DNA of 64,000 nucleotides. Origin: Paenibacillus sp. FSL H3-0469. Its GTDB lineage: Bacteria; Bacillota; Bacilli; Paenibacillales; Paenibacillaceae. Both the position numbers and the translations under genes were made by a program. Positions 50,966-60,353 of the stretch are shown here, piece by piece. Within the stretch, counting starts at the first letter, position 1, and the number at the start of each line of letters is the position of its first letter. Location: positions 2,294,001-2,358,000 of the forward strand of contig NZ_CP150302.1 of NCBI RefSeq assembly GCF_038051945.1, in the 5' to 3' direction. The notes beneath the pieces were generated by a model that was given only the letters and a program-made list of their open reading frames with translations, was not told the DNA's origin and made no database searches.

Positions 50966-52570
50966 TTATTTCTGCTCGCTGTAGGCAGCCTTGCGTTCAT
51001 CCAGAATGGCCTGTCCGCCGCTCGACATGTAGTCCTTCAGCATACTCTCATAGGTGACTTCGAATTCGCCTGGGGAGACCATTGTAGATTTGACCATCAA
51101 CTGCTTGATTTTATCGCTAAGTGTCGTGCCGTATTTGCTCTCTGCCTCAATCGGACGGCTGGTGAACACCGGCTCAATCGGGTTAGTGGTGGAAATCGTC
51201 AGTGATTTCGCGATGATGTCCTGATACTGGGTGCGGAAGCTCTTCACGAAGGCTTCATTATTCTTCTCCTGGCTCTCAAAAATCCGTCCGTTCGCGATAA
51301 TCCCGATATCCCCGCCGCCTGACAGCTTGTTGGAGGATTCGACAGACATATCCGGAATGGAGACCGGCACGCCGCCTTCCAGCGTGTAATGCTCGCCTTC
51401 AATCCCGTTCTGGATATATTGCAGGTGGCCATCTGTAGCCATCCAGTCCAGATACTTAATAGCTTCCACCGCATGCTTGCTGGACTTCGGTATCATAATG
51501 TACATTCCGTTCGGAGCAGATACCGGCTTAGCCATCTTTCCCTCGCTGTTCGTGAACGGATCAATGGCGCTCAGTACAGCCTTCGGGTTATTCTTCGTCA
51601 TAACATCATAAGCACCGTCAGGGTAAAAGATCGCATCGTTATCATCGCTGAATGCGCCCACAAGCCCGTTCCCGATATTCTGCGTAAGGGTCTCTTTATT
51701 CTCGTCCAGAGCAAAATCCTTGCTGATCAGCCCTTCGTTATACAGCTTGTTCATATATTGAATGGCATCCTTGAATCCAGGCAGCAGAATCGGGTAGTCG
51801 CGGGAGCTCAGGTTCTGTGTAAGCTCGAAGCGCTCCTGCTCACTGACCGGCTTAATGAAGGACCAGACCAGCAAATCATACTGCGCCGCAGCAATTGTCA
51901 TGCCCAGCGGAATCACCTTGCCGCCGGTTTCACCCGGATCTTTGGTCTTGAAGGCGGTCAGTGTATTGTACAGCTCCTCTGAGGTAGCCGGAACGGGAAG
52001 CCCCAGCTTATCCAGCCAGTCTTGACGGATGAAGGAAGCATATTTACCTACGGTAGAACGTTTGGCGGGAATGCTATACTGGACGCCATCGTATTGACCG
52101 TAGCGCAGAGTATCCTCGCCAAGGAACTTGGTCAGGTTCTGGCCGTGTTCCTTCAGCAGCGGAGTCAGATCCGTCAGCCCGCCCTGCTCGGCATATTTAT
52201 TGAAAGTCCCGGAGTCATAGGTGAAGACGATATCAGGAACATCGGTTCCGCTGGCCATCAGGACATTAAGCTTGGTCACTTCTTCCGAGCGGGGGATAGG
52301 GACGAATTCCACATCGATATTGTTCGCCTTACCGAAATTCTCTTTCACATAATTGGTGAGGAAATTGTCGGATGCCGTAACACCGGCCGGCGCATTGCCA
52401 CGGTCAAAAATTTCAATCTTCAAGCTGCCGGCTGGTGCTTCACCGTTGCCGCTTGCTTCATTAGAATCTTTAGACGAGCATGCAGACAATACCATGGATG
52501 ACATAAGAACCGCTGAGAGACCGAGCGCCAACTTTCTTTTACCGTTATCATTTGTCATATTTCCTGTCAC
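50966..52570 (-). CDS. Large solute-binding lipoprotein, fucoside-type importer
   Basis: The product is 534 residues if started at the GTG at 52570, or 530 from the ATG at 52558; both have imperfect ribosome-binding sites. The lipobox is VLSACSSK. The mature receptor is of the LplA type and would hand a glycan to the two permeases downstream. It is the first gene of the receptor, permease, permease, unknown, GH95 operon, behind a 336-bp AT-rich intergenic region. Confidence 0.88.
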   Translation of the reverse strand: MTGNMTNDNGKRKLALGLSAVLMSSMVLSACSSKDSNEASGNGEAPAGSLKIEIFDRGNAPAGVTASDNFLTNYVKENFGKANNIDVEFVPIPRSEEVTKLNVLMASGTDVPDIVFTYDSGTFNKYAEQGGLTDLTPLLKEHGQNLTKFLGEDTLRYGQYDGVQYSIPAKRSTVGKYASFIRQDWLDKLGLPVPATSEELYNTLTAFKTKDPGETGGKVIPLGMTIAAAQYDLLVWSFIKPVSEQERFELTQNLSSRDYPILLPGFKDAIQYMNKLYNEGLISKDFALDENKETLTQNIGNGLVGAFSDDNDAIFYPDGAYDVMTKNNPKAVLSAIDPFTNSEGKMAKPVSAPNGMYIMIPKSSKHAVEAIKYLDWMATDGHLQYIQNGIEGEHYTLEGGVPVSIPDMSVESSNKLSGGGDIGIIANGRIFESQEKNNEAFVKSFRTQYQDIIAKSLTISTTNPIEPVFTSRPIEAESKYGTTLSDKIKQLMVKSTMVSPGEFEVTYESMLKDYMSSGGQAILDERKAAYSEQK

Positions 52571-52865
52571 CTATCCCTTTCGATTTCTGATTTCAATCAG
52601 CCTGTTGTCTCTGTATGATGCTTACGGCTTGACCATGTGATGAATTATTACATCGTTTGCGGAATTCGACAATATACATGTTTCTTATTGAATTTTCATG
52701 AAAAAACCAATGAAATTGCAGCGTTTTTCATTCCTAATATACAATTATCGTAGAAATCCTTCACGAAAATTGTATCCACAAACCTAAATACCTAACTTAT
52801 ATATAACTTATTATGTTATGTATTTGTCATCCATTGCCCCATATCTCCCCCAGCAATTAAAAAAA
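52571..52865. other. AT-rich upstream region of the fucoside-type importer
   Basis: This stretch must hold the importer promoter. Directly repeated AACTTA elements stand near 52793-52815 (ACTTATATATAACTTATTATG), and long A/T runs lie around 52690-52745. I do not see the 19-bp box found at the xylan genes or a good cre site. No gene. Confidence 0.5.
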
Positions 52866-52901
52866 GCGCAAACCCGGAATCAGCGGAAGCCGGATTTACG
52901 C
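52866..52901 (-). terminator. Terminator of the AraC-type membrane regulator gene
   Basis: On the minus strand GCGTAAATCCGG, a 12-nt loop and CCGGGTTTGCGC (G-U pairs allowed) are followed by seven T. It lies 6 bp beyond the stop. Confidence 0.88.
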
Positions 52902-52906
52902 AGTGC

Positions 52907-55156
52907 CTATTCATCTTTATGGAGCTTTAATTTGCGGTAATCCCCCGGGGTCATGCCCGTAATCCGTTTGAAGACCCGTCCGAAGGTAATGGAATTAGCA
53001 TATCCAATCTGCAGAGCAATATCCTGTATGCTCTCTGAAGTCGTATCCAGCAGTTCCTTGGCCTTCATCAGCCGCAGCTCTGCGAGAAAGTCCACGAACT
53101 TCATATTGAACTCTTCCTTGAACAGGTAGCTGGCGTATTTCGCAGAGATCTGGAACCGTTCGCTCAGATGATTCAAGGAGAGATCAGGATTCGCATAATG
53201 CTCTTCAATATAATGCTTAACCTCGGTAATCATTACCCGGTGGCTCTTCAGCTCATTGACCGACACATAGACATGGTAGGTTTCATTCAGCCAGCCGGTC
53301 AGCAGCTCCCGGATCTCTTCAAGATCGGTACTGCCCCGGATGCGTTCCCGCAGACCGCCGGTCCATGCTGCCGCAAGCTGACGGTCCAGCGTCTCCGCTA
53401 TGCCCTTAAGCTCCTGCTCCAGCGCCTGAAGCAGCACTTCCAGCAGCATATAGATCTCTTCGTCTTTCAGGCGGTCCTTGCGGAAGGAATCGAAGATTTC
53501 GTCCAGCCGGATTCGCCAGTTCTCGCCCGATAGGCGGAATTCACGGACAAGCTGGGTGAAGCTTCCGAAGTATTTGTAGCTCTGTAGTCCGGATTCGTCC
53601 TGCTGATCCATCTGCACTGCCGCAATCTCTGTCCCCAAGGCCAGCCTGTGACTCAGTACCTCAGCCGCAGCCGCGTAAGAATTCCGGATCTCCCGCCAGT
53701 CCCGGACGACCGTACCCACTCCGAAGGTCAGAGATACCCGCAGATTATCCATAATCCAGCGGTGGCAGTCTCTTGCCAGCTCCAGCATCGTATCGCTGTC
53801 ATCCTTCACCGGCTGGAACCGGAGGCCAATAATCATCCCCAGCCGCTCCCCGCTTATCCATTCGGCCCAAGCCTGAAGCTGCTTATCTGCCATCAGGTCC
53901 CCCAGTACATTGGTTAAGGCGAATTTCAGCAGGTTCTGATCCTGAGCAGGCAGCGCACGCCAGTCCTTCTCCCGGTTCAGCTCGGCTGCGAATACAACGA
54001 AGGCTTCGAACTCCCTAGTGCCCTCAAAAGGGTCCAGCGACTCCAGCCGCTCTGCCGCATCCTCCAGCCGCTGCCCGCTGAGGAAATCCTGGAACAGCTC
54101 CCGTCGCTGAATGACCAGATTCTCGTAGCGTTCCCGCTCATAGTCGGTAGTGATCTGCACCAGCCGGTCCAGTGCGTTATGCATCAGGGCCAGCTCATCG
54201 GAAGCCACAGCAGGCGCGGCATGCTGGGCCGCAGGCTGGAGTCCTTGAATCCGCACCATCAGTTGATGGATAGGCCGGTAATTCCGCCGGGTGATGTAGA
54301 TGATATACACTACGCCCAGCGCAATCGTCAGCAGCCCGAGAATGAACCAGACGTAGGAGATCACCGAGATCCAGTCGAATAAGCGCCCGGCCCGCAGCCC
54401 GCTCTCGAAGGTCCAGCCGAGATCCTTCGCCTCGACCTTCGAGAGCGTTCTGTTATTCCCGCCGTCTGCGGCTGGAGCAGAATCATAGACCGGTGTCCCC
54501 GAGACATCCTTGATCCGCAGGAAGGACAGGTCTCCACTCGTCAAGCTGTCCACCAGACGCTGTATGCGGTACACACTGACATTAATAACAATATAACCGT
54601 CGGAGCCCCAAGGAATCGGCAGCCTGCTGGCCAGGCTGATCACCGGCCGTAAGTCCTGAGAGTTCCTGGGCTGAACCATCCGTACAGCGCTCCACCCCTG
54701 CTGCTGCTTATTCGCGGAGAGGCGCTGCAAATATTCTGCCTCCAGCCCCTGGCCCTGTCCCGGATTCACGTATCCGCTCTGGCCCAGCATCAGCTTGTCC
54801 TTGTTACGGTAGACATAGATTGAATCAATGAGGCTGAAGCGTTCAGATAGACGGTTCATACTCTGCACAATTTCATATGAGCTGCCTGCCGGTGATTCCG
54901 TACCGGAGGGCGCATCCAAGAAGTCATTATAAGAATAGTTATTTCCGATCTCCTGCAGCACCCCCAGCTCTATATCATTCAAGGTCCGCTCCACCGTATC
55001 CGCCACATAGCTGGTGGATATGTAATTAGCCTTCTGCGTCTCGCTGCGGGACAGCTCCGTAATGACCATGAAGGCCAGGAAGATTAGAACAGTGACTACA
55101 AGCAGGAAGACAGGGAAGTATGAGAATAGCATCCGACTATACCAACTGCGCTTCAT
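52907..55156 (-). CDS. Membrane-bound AraC-family regulator with extracellular sensor
   Basis: The product is 749 residues. A membrane segment (FPVFLLVVTVLIFLAFMVI) and a second one near 270-295 (VWFILGLLTIALGVVYIIYI) enclose an extracellular Cache-like sensor of about 230 residues. The cytoplasmic part has a central region of about 330 residues and ends in two AraC helix-turn-helix motifs (LSLNHLSERFQISAKYASYL, then SIQDIALQIGYANSITF). No kinase or receiver signature is seen, so signal and DNA binding are in one chain. It lies directly ahead of the importer operon and should activate it. GGGAAGCTCT precedes the ATG; the MFS gene stops 18 bp upstream. Confidence 0.88.
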   Translation of the reverse strand: MKRSWYSRMLFSYFPVFLLVVTVLIFLAFMVITELSRSETQKANYISTSYVADTVERTLNDIELGVLQEIGNNYSYNDFLDAPSGTESPAGSSYEIVQSMNRLSERFSLIDSIYVYRNKDKLMLGQSGYVNPGQGQGLEAEYLQRLSANKQQQGWSAVRMVQPRNSQDLRPVISLASRLPIPWGSDGYIVINVSVYRIQRLVDSLTSGDLSFLRIKDVSGTPVYDSAPAADGGNNRTLSKVEAKDLGWTFESGLRAGRLFDWISVISYVWFILGLLTIALGVVYIIYITRRNYRPIHQLMVRIQGLQPAAQHAAPAVASDELALMHNALDRLVQITTDYERERYENLVIQRRELFQDFLSGQRLEDAAERLESLDPFEGTREFEAFVVFAAELNREKDWRALPAQDQNLLKFALTNVLGDLMADKQLQAWAEWISGERLGMIIGLRFQPVKDDSDTMLELARDCHRWIMDNLRVSLTFGVGTVVRDWREIRNSYAAAAEVLSHRLALGTEIAAVQMDQQDESGLQSYKYFGSFTQLVREFRLSGENWRIRLDEIFDSFRKDRLKDEEIYMLLEVLLQALEQELKGIAETLDRQLAAAWTGGLRERIRGSTDLEEIRELLTGWLNETYHVYVSVNELKSHRVMITEVKHYIEEHYANPDLSLNHLSERFQISAKYASYLFKEEFNMKFVDFLAELRLMKAKELLDTTSESIQDIALQIGYANSITFGRVFKRITGMTPGDYRKLKLHKDE

Positions 55157-55174
55157 AGAGCTTCCCCCTTCTTC

Positions 55175-56377
55175 TTATTCAGACTGCTGCTGCCTATGTG
55201 AAATGGTCTTGACTCTGTACAGCAGCAATGCACCTAACGCGGCGCTCACCGTACAGGAGAAATACATCAGCCCCGGGCCGCCGGTCTCCAGCAGATACCC
55301 GTTCAGCAGGTTACCGGCAATGCCGCCAAGACCGACAAACACCATATTGAACAGGCTTTGTCCTGTGGCTTGCAGCTCTTTGCCCGTAATAGAGGCCACA
55401 TATTCCACAGCTGCAATGTAAAAGAAACCAAACGACATGCCGTGCAGTGTCTGGACACCTATCATAACACCGGGAACAGGAATGAGCCATTGGATCGCCC
55501 AGCGGAGCATGTAGACAACGGAGGCCAGCATCAATGTTTTCTCATAGCCGTACTTCTTCAGGACTCTTGCGGCCACGAGCATTGCCGGAACGCTGGTAAT
55601 GGAAGCAATCATCAGGGCGATGCCTGACCATGCGAAGCTCCCGCCCGCCATCTGGAAGGTCAGGACAAAGAAAGAGTTGAAGGCCGTAAGTGTCTGGTTC
55701 ACCAGAAAACAGCCGGCGAGAAACAGCAGAAAGACCCGGTTGCCCAGCAGCTGCCTGATTCCGCTGGTGAAGGTTACATGCTGCGTCTGCCGCTCCACAT
55801 TCACCGGGATGGTAATCACGAGCAGAAGGGCAAGCAGGTTGAAGATCAGGAAGGGAATCCATAGCTCTGCAACTCCCATCCAGTTCAGATACAGTCCGCC
55901 GAAATACCCTCCCAGCGCTGTGCCGATACTGCCGAACAGGCGGATGGTGCCAAACGAGGTACCTGCGGCTGAAGCTGCATTCACTGCATAAGAGTCGGCA
56001 ATCGGCGTCTGGGTACTCTGAAAAATCGTATACAAGCTGTATACAAGTACAATGACGACAAGCCATTTTACATTGTAGAGATAGACTATGGTGCCGGGAA
56101 CAATCAGGGTAAGCATCAGTACCAGTCTTGTTCGTTGATAGCGGTCCACCAAAATTCCCCATAACGGCTGAAACAGAATCGCCAGCAAGGTGCCGAATGC
56201 CATCATCACTCCAATTCTCTGGCTCGTCATGCCCTGATGAACCAGAAGGGAGGTGACATACGGGTTGAAGCTGCCCCCGGCCAGACCTGTGAACAGATAC
56301 AGCCCGCGCATCTTCAGCAGGACCTCGCTCTCCTTGCTGCCTACAGAGAATCTCATTATACTTGTTCCGCGTCTCAT
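55175..56377 (-). CDS. MFS sugar transporter (LacY/nucleoside-symporter-like branch)
   Basis: The product is about 400 residues with twelve hydrophobic segments. GGSFNPYVTSLLVHQGMTSQ and the loop GILVDRYQRTRL between TM2 and TM3 place it in the major facilitator superfamily, MFS_1-like branch. A start at 56377 is best spaced from GAGGG (the frame opens at 56383). It stands between a ROK kinase and the membrane regulator with gaps of about 10 and 18 bp, so it probably exports or imports the monosaccharide released by the GH95 pathway. Confidence 0.82.
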   Translation of the reverse strand: MRRGTSIMRFSVGSKESEVLLKMRGLYLFTGLAGGSFNPYVTSLLVHQGMTSQRIGVMMAFGTLLAILFQPLWGILVDRYQRTRLVLMLTLIVPGTIVYLYNVKWLVVIVLVYSLYTIFQSTQTPIADSYAVNAASAAGTSFGTIRLFGSIGTALGGYFGGLYLNWMGVAELWIPFLIFNLLALLLVITIPVNVERQTQHVTFTSGIRQLLGNRVFLLFLAGCFLVNQTLTAFNSFFVLTFQMAGGSFAWSGIALMIASITSVPAMLVAARVLKKYGYEKTLMLASVVYMLRWAIQWLIPVPGVMIGVQTLHGMSFGFFYIAAVEYVASITGKELQATGQSLFNMVFVGLGGIAGNLLNGYLLETGGPGLMYFSCTVSAALGALLLYRVKTISHRQQQSE

Positions 56378-56387
56378 ATTCATACCC

Positions 56388-57371
56388 TCAATTCTGCCCG
56401 GTTCCTGCGTTCAGCCTGCTTCGGGCCGCGGCCGCAGCACCTATCGCTCCCGCCTGATTACCAAGCACCGCCTGCCGGATCAATAAAGATTGTTCAGGTG
56501 TATACCGGCTGACCCGCGCTGCAACCTCCTGCACATAGCCCGGGTTCTTCTCCACGACACCACCGCCCAGAATCACCAGCTCCAGATCCAGCGTAATCGC
56601 AATATTCTTGACCGCCGCCGCCATCTGTTCATACGCATGATCCAGCAGCGCAAGTGCGGTCTCATCCTGCTGCTGCGCCGCTGCAAATACATGCTCCGCC
56701 CGGACCGCATCGCCCTGCGCCAGCTCCCGGATCAATGAACTGCTATTATTCCCGTGCAGCCTAGCCGCTGCTTTCGCCCCGATACCCGTGCCGGATACCT
56801 CCATCTCAAACGGGCCAAACTCACTGTACTCCGGATCGGCAGCAGCATGAACCGCTCCCGGCTCAACGATGAGATAGCCGATCTCACCCGCAGCGAAGCT
56901 GGCTCCCCGGTAGAGCTGGCCGTTCAGGAACAAGGCGCTGCCCACTCCAGTCCCGACCGTAATCATAATGAAATGCTCAGACCCGGCAGCCGAGCCCGCT
57001 GCATACTCGCCCATAGCCGCCATATTCACATCATTGTCCAGCACCACCAGTCCGGGATAATAAGCTGCAATTACCGGACGGATATCCGCGGTTGCAGGCC
57101 AATTGAGCGCCGGTGCGCTAGTCAATGTACCCGTGCGCTCATTCATGACTCCCGGGAACCCGATGCCTACTCCCTTCAGAGAAGCGAGCTTAGTACCGTT
57201 ACGCTTGCATAGCTGCTCCAGTTCGGCGAATAACCAGCGGAAGAACACCCCCGGCTCCCGGCTCAGCTGCGTCTCCACCTTGTACTGTTCAAGCACCGTT
57301 CCTTCTTCATCCGTCAGGCATAGCAGTGTTTTGGTTCCGCCCACATCAATTCCGGCAGTTAACATATTCAT
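56388..57371 (-). CDS. ROK-family sugar kinase
   Basis: The product is 327 residues. TAGIDVGGTKT is the ATP phosphate loop, VGIGFPGVMNERTG and LDNDVNMAAMGEY carry the ROK signature and the sugar-contacting aspartate region, and ITVGTGVGSALFLNGQLYRG the adenosine motif. The CxCGxxGC zinc motif of many ROK kinases is absent. It should phosphorylate a hexose such as glucose, galactose or an amino sugar. GGGGG lies 8 nt before the ATG. It is followed after a few bases by the MFS gene. Confidence 0.87.
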   Translation of the reverse strand: MNMLTAGIDVGGTKTLLCLTDEEGTVLEQYKVETQLSREPGVFFRWLFAELEQLCKRNGTKLASLKGVGIGFPGVMNERTGTLTSAPALNWPATADIRPVIAAYYPGLVVLDNDVNMAAMGEYAAGSAAGSEHFIMITVGTGVGSALFLNGQLYRGASFAAGEIGYLIVEPGAVHAAADPEYSEFGPFEMEVSGTGIGAKAAARLHGNNSSSLIRELAQGDAVRAEHVFAAAQQQDETALALLDHAYEQMAAAVKNIAITLDLELVILGGGVVEKNPGYVQEVAARVSRYTPEQSLLIRQAVLGNQAGAIGAAAAARSRLNAGTGQN

Positions 57372-57414
57372 CTAGGATTCCCCCGTCATTCTATTTAATA
57401 TAAGCTTATACTTC

Positions 57415-58593
57415 TCATGCCCGCATCTCACGAAAAGCCAATTGGACCGCGGTCTGCACCGCTCCAAGCACCACATCCTTGTCCCCGTGGCTGGACGCAG
57501 CCAGCCGGGGCTTCCGGTGAAGCCCGCCCAGCCGGGATTCCAGCCTCTCCAGCAGGATCTCCCCATGGCTGCCCAGTTCGCCTCCAAGGACCACTGTCGT
57601 TGGAGCCATCACGGTACAAATACTGCCTACCGCCTCTGCAAGCAGATTGCAATAGGCCTCGATAATAGCAAGTGCAAGAGGCTCACCTCTGCGCACTTCA
57701 TCCCATATCTGCTCCACCGGTCCTCCCGGTATGGACAGCAGATACGCTGAATCACCTGAACTTGTGTGTTCTTTTGCCATCCGGTTAGCCAGCTGCCTTA
57801 ATCCGTCTGTAGATAGTACATCCTCCAGCCTGCCCGCGCTCAGCATCAGATTGGCTAGTTCCCCTGCACCGCCGCCAAGCCCCCGGTAGATCTCCCCGTG
57901 GATAATGAAGCCGCCCCCGGTTCCTGCGCCTATGGAGAAGTACAGGAGAGAGCCGCTTGCCTCCATCCCCGAAGAGGTATACTCTGCCAGCGCCGCGAGG
58001 TTGACATCATTCTCCGTCACGACAGGCACGGGGAACAGCTGGGCCAGATTAGTCCTTGCGAGCACCCCTTCACACCCGCGCAGCGGGGCAACCAGGTCAG
58101 ATACGCTGCCATCTGCCGGGTCCACTACGCCTGGAATCCCGAAGGCCGCGGCCCGCAGCTTCTCCCGGGAGATCCCGGAATCCGCAAGCAGTCCCTCTAT
58201 GCTCTGCACCAGAAAGTCGTGACACACCGCCTCTGTCAGCCCGCTCTCCGGCATAGACAGCTGCTTGTAATAGCAGATTTCTCCGCTCATATCCGCAAGC
58301 GCTATCCGCAGGCTGCTTCCTCCCACCTCTGCCCCTAGGGTATAGAAGCATTTCGGGTTGAATTCCACTAGAGTCGCTTTACGGCCCTGAGTGTTCTCCG
58401 CTCTGCCGGTCTCTCTGACCAGTCCGCGTTCTATAAGATGAGCAATGGCTGAGGATACCGTAGGCTTGCTTAGGCCGGTATACCGGCTAAGATCCGCTCT
58501 GGATTGCGGTCCGCCGCCGATGATCCGGTCCAGAATCAGAAATTCATTCAGATTGCGCATGACCTTGGGGGTCCCGGCCGTTTGAATTTTCAC
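57415..58593 (-). CDS. ROK-family transcriptional repressor (XylR/NagC type)
   Basis: The product is 392 residues, starting at a GTG 8 nt after ACGGAG. An N-terminal winged helix (SRADLSRYTGLSKPTVSSAI) is fused to a ROK domain (VTENDVNLAALAEY, FSIGAGTGGGFIIHGEIYRG). The zinc-binding cysteine cluster is lacking here too. It lies 43 bp ahead of the ROK kinase in the same direction, so repressor, kinase, MFS transporter and AraC regulator may form one transcript of four genes. Confidence 0.88.
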   Translation of the reverse strand: MKIQTAGTPKVMRNLNEFLILDRIIGGGPQSRADLSRYTGLSKPTVSSAIAHLIERGLVRETGRAENTQGRKATLVEFNPKCFYTLGAEVGGSSLRIALADMSGEICYYKQLSMPESGLTEAVCHDFLVQSIEGLLADSGISREKLRAAAFGIPGVVDPADGSVSDLVAPLRGCEGVLARTNLAQLFPVPVVTENDVNLAALAEYTSSGMEASGSLLYFSIGAGTGGGFIIHGEIYRGLGGGAGELANLMLSAGRLEDVLSTDGLRQLANRMAKEHTSSGDSAYLLSIPGGPVEQIWDEVRRGEPLALAIIEAYCNLLAEAVGSICTVMAPTTVVLGGELGSHGEILLERLESRLGGLHRKPRLAASSHGDKDVVLGAVQTAVQLAFREMRA

Positions 58594-58705
58594 GATTCAT
58601 ACTCCGTTCTATACATAGTTAATTAAGTTTACTAACTTAATATACAGTCTAATATACAATCTTTCGGGTGATTTATCCAGACCCTATCACCCCATAAAAT
58701 GCAAA

Positions 58706-58733
58706 ATCCCCGATCCTCCTGCGGACCGGGAAT
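58706..58733 (-). terminator. Terminator of the acetyltransferase gene
   Basis: On the minus strand ATTCCCGGTCC, a 6-nt loop and GGATCGGGGAT (with G-U pairs) are followed by TTTGCATTTT. It lies 10 bp beyond the stop. Confidence 0.78.
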
Positions 58734-58743
58734 GCGTGCCAGG

Positions 58744-59355
58744 CTAATTCAGCATTTTCTCCATATGCAGCACTTTGTGGAAGCCGGCCTGCGAGGAGAA
58801 TAACCGGGTATTCTGCACCTTGAAGGTCCGGAAGCCCACCCGCTCATACAGCTTCTTCGCCAGCGGATTGGTATCGACAACCTCCAGCAGCACCTTACTG
58901 CGGTCCGCCTCCCGGGACCACGCGAAGACAGCCTCCAGCAGCCGGGTTCCGATTCCCAGCCCTCTGGCCTGCTCAGACACAACAAGCGGATCAATATGCA
59001 CTGCATTTGAGGGGGTATTGCCATGAAGCAGGCGGAAGATGCCATAAGCTGCATAGCGCCAAGCGCCGCCGAGCAGCCCGAAGGTCTGCCTAAGTGAACG
59101 GTAATTCAGTGTCATGAAGAAGCCAACGCCCGTCTCCAGACCGGCAAAGCCTACGACCCTTCCTTCATACACCGCATACAGGGCCTTGTCATAATGCAGA
59201 CAGCGGCTCAGCACGTCCACAATCTCCTGCTCTTTACGGGAGAAGATCCATATTCCGCTGAATTTCAAGGTAAAAGCCTGATAAAACAGCCTGGCGACTT
59301 CGCGTTTCTGTTCCTCATCCAAGCGGCTCACGATCTCTACTTGCAGTGTTGACAT
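58744..59355 (-). CDS. GNAT-family N-acetyltransferase
   Basis: The product is 203 residues. The acetyl-CoA loop reads SEQARGLGIGTRLLEAVF and is followed by LLEVVDTNPLAKKLYERVGF, the standard C-terminal half of the GNAT fold. The acceptor substrate is not identifiable. GGAGGA precedes the ATG. A TetR repressor gene lies 64 bp upstream in the same orientation, so the pair may be a small self-regulated operon. Confidence 0.85.
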   Translation of the reverse strand: MSTLQVEIVSRLDEEQKREVARLFYQAFTLKFSGIWIFSRKEQEIVDVLSRCLHYDKALYAVYEGRVVGFAGLETGVGFFMTLNYRSLRQTFGLLGGAWRYAAYGIFRLLHGNTPSNAVHIDPLVVSEQARGLGIGTRLLEAVFAWSREADRSKVLLEVVDTNPLAKKLYERVGFRTFKVQNTRLFSSQAGFHKVLHMEKMLN

Positions 59356-59419
59356 ACAAATTCCTCCTTATTGTTCCGTTCCAGATTCTACCGTCTTGGT
59401 GAACGTGCCCTCTTCACGG

Positions 59420-59995
59420 TTACCTGCCGTCCCCATGCCCTGTTCCGCTGAAGCCTTGGAGGACTGTAGTAACCAGCAGCTTCGGAGCATCATTCTTCGC
59501 AAGATTACCCTTCTGAATCTCCTGCCAGGCAACGAACAACAGATTATACATGACCGTTATGATCCAGTGGGCGGTCATTCCGGTATTCAGCAGACCGCGT
59601 GCCTGCCAGCCCTCCACCGCTTCCCGCAGCGGCTGCTTGATCCGTGCTTCCTCGGCTACAATATGCGGATTCTCGTCCACGGAGGCGGCGCTGCTGAGAA
59701 AAGACACCTTACCACCCAAGGGAATCAGCACCTCGAACACTTCCGTCAGGAATGGGAGCATATCGTGCTCCTCTGCGGTAACGCCTCCAAGCGCTTCTTC
59801 CACCAGCCCGATCGCATTCAGCGCCAGCGCATCCAGCAGCAGCTCTCTGGTGGAGAAATAACGGTGCAGCGTCGCAATGCCGATCCCTGCGTGATCCGCG
59901 ATCTCCTGTAGAGTAGCCGTCGGCTTGAGCGCCAGCAGCTCCGTCGATGCATCCAGAATGGCCTTCCGTTTGTTATCTTTAACACTAGTTTTCAT
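59420..59995 (-). CDS. TetR-family transcriptional regulator
   Basis: The product is 191 residues. ATLQEIADHAGIGIATLHRYF is a typical TetR helix-turn-helix, followed by a helical ligand domain. GCAGG precedes the ATG at a somewhat long distance. A perfect 10-bp inverted repeat with an 8-bp spacer lies 67-94 bp upstream and is a likely operator, which would give autoregulation and control of the acetyltransferase gene behind it. Confidence 0.87.
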   Translation of the reverse strand: MKTSVKDNKRKAILDASTELLALKPTATLQEIADHAGIGIATLHRYFSTRELLLDALALNAIGLVEEALGGVTAEEHDMLPFLTEVFEVLIPLGGKVSFLSSAASVDENPHIVAEEARIKQPLREAVEGWQARGLLNTGMTAHWIITVMYNLLFVAWQEIQKGNLAKNDAPKLLVTTVLQGFSGTGHGDGR

Positions 59996-60061
59996 GAATA
60001 TAGGCCTGCCTCTGCTGTAGGATGAGTGATAGTTTTGTCAACTTAATGATACTAAATTAAT

Positions 60062-60089
60062 TAAAATGATATATCTATCTATCATTTTA
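60062..60089. promoter_or_regulatory. Candidate TetR operator
   Basis: TAAAATGATA and its exact complement TATCATTTTA are separated by 8 bp. It stands upstream of the TetR gene within a very AT-rich promoter region. Confidence 0.6.
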
Positions 60090-60149
60090 GTTTATTTTAT
60101 ACCGGGAGGTTGGTGGTGTCAAACTTCCAATGCGCGTTAGCCAAAGGTT

Positions 60150-60263
60150 AACTGTAATTCATACAACTAAAATGAACAATTCAGGCTCTATGGGCGGTTT
60201 AATGCAGTTAACTCAGCTTATCCGGGTTTTAGGCTACTTTTAGCTGTACGGAATACAATTAAA
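60150..60263. repeat. 114-bp element with imperfect 23-bp inverted ends
   Basis: AACTGTAATTCATACAACTA at the left and, inverted, AATTGTATTCCGTACAGCTA at the right form the ends. The motif is the same as the ATTGTAC-type repeats at 27165-27295. It lies in the 358-bp gap between the TetR gene and the GH51 gene and has no coding capacity. Confidence 0.55.
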
Positions 60264-60282
60264 CTGACTCCTGGAAAAAGAA

Positions 60283-60309
60283 GGGGAGACGGCAACCTCC
60301 CGTCTCCCC
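60283..60309 (-). terminator. Terminator of the arabinofuranosidase gene
   Basis: On the minus strand GGGGAGACGG, a 7-nt loop and CCGTCTCCCC are followed by TTCTTTTT. It lies 45 bp beyond the stop. Confidence 0.8.
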
Positions 60310-60353
60310 CATATTCCTTTTATTTGATCTTGCGAGCACTACTTTCGCCCACC

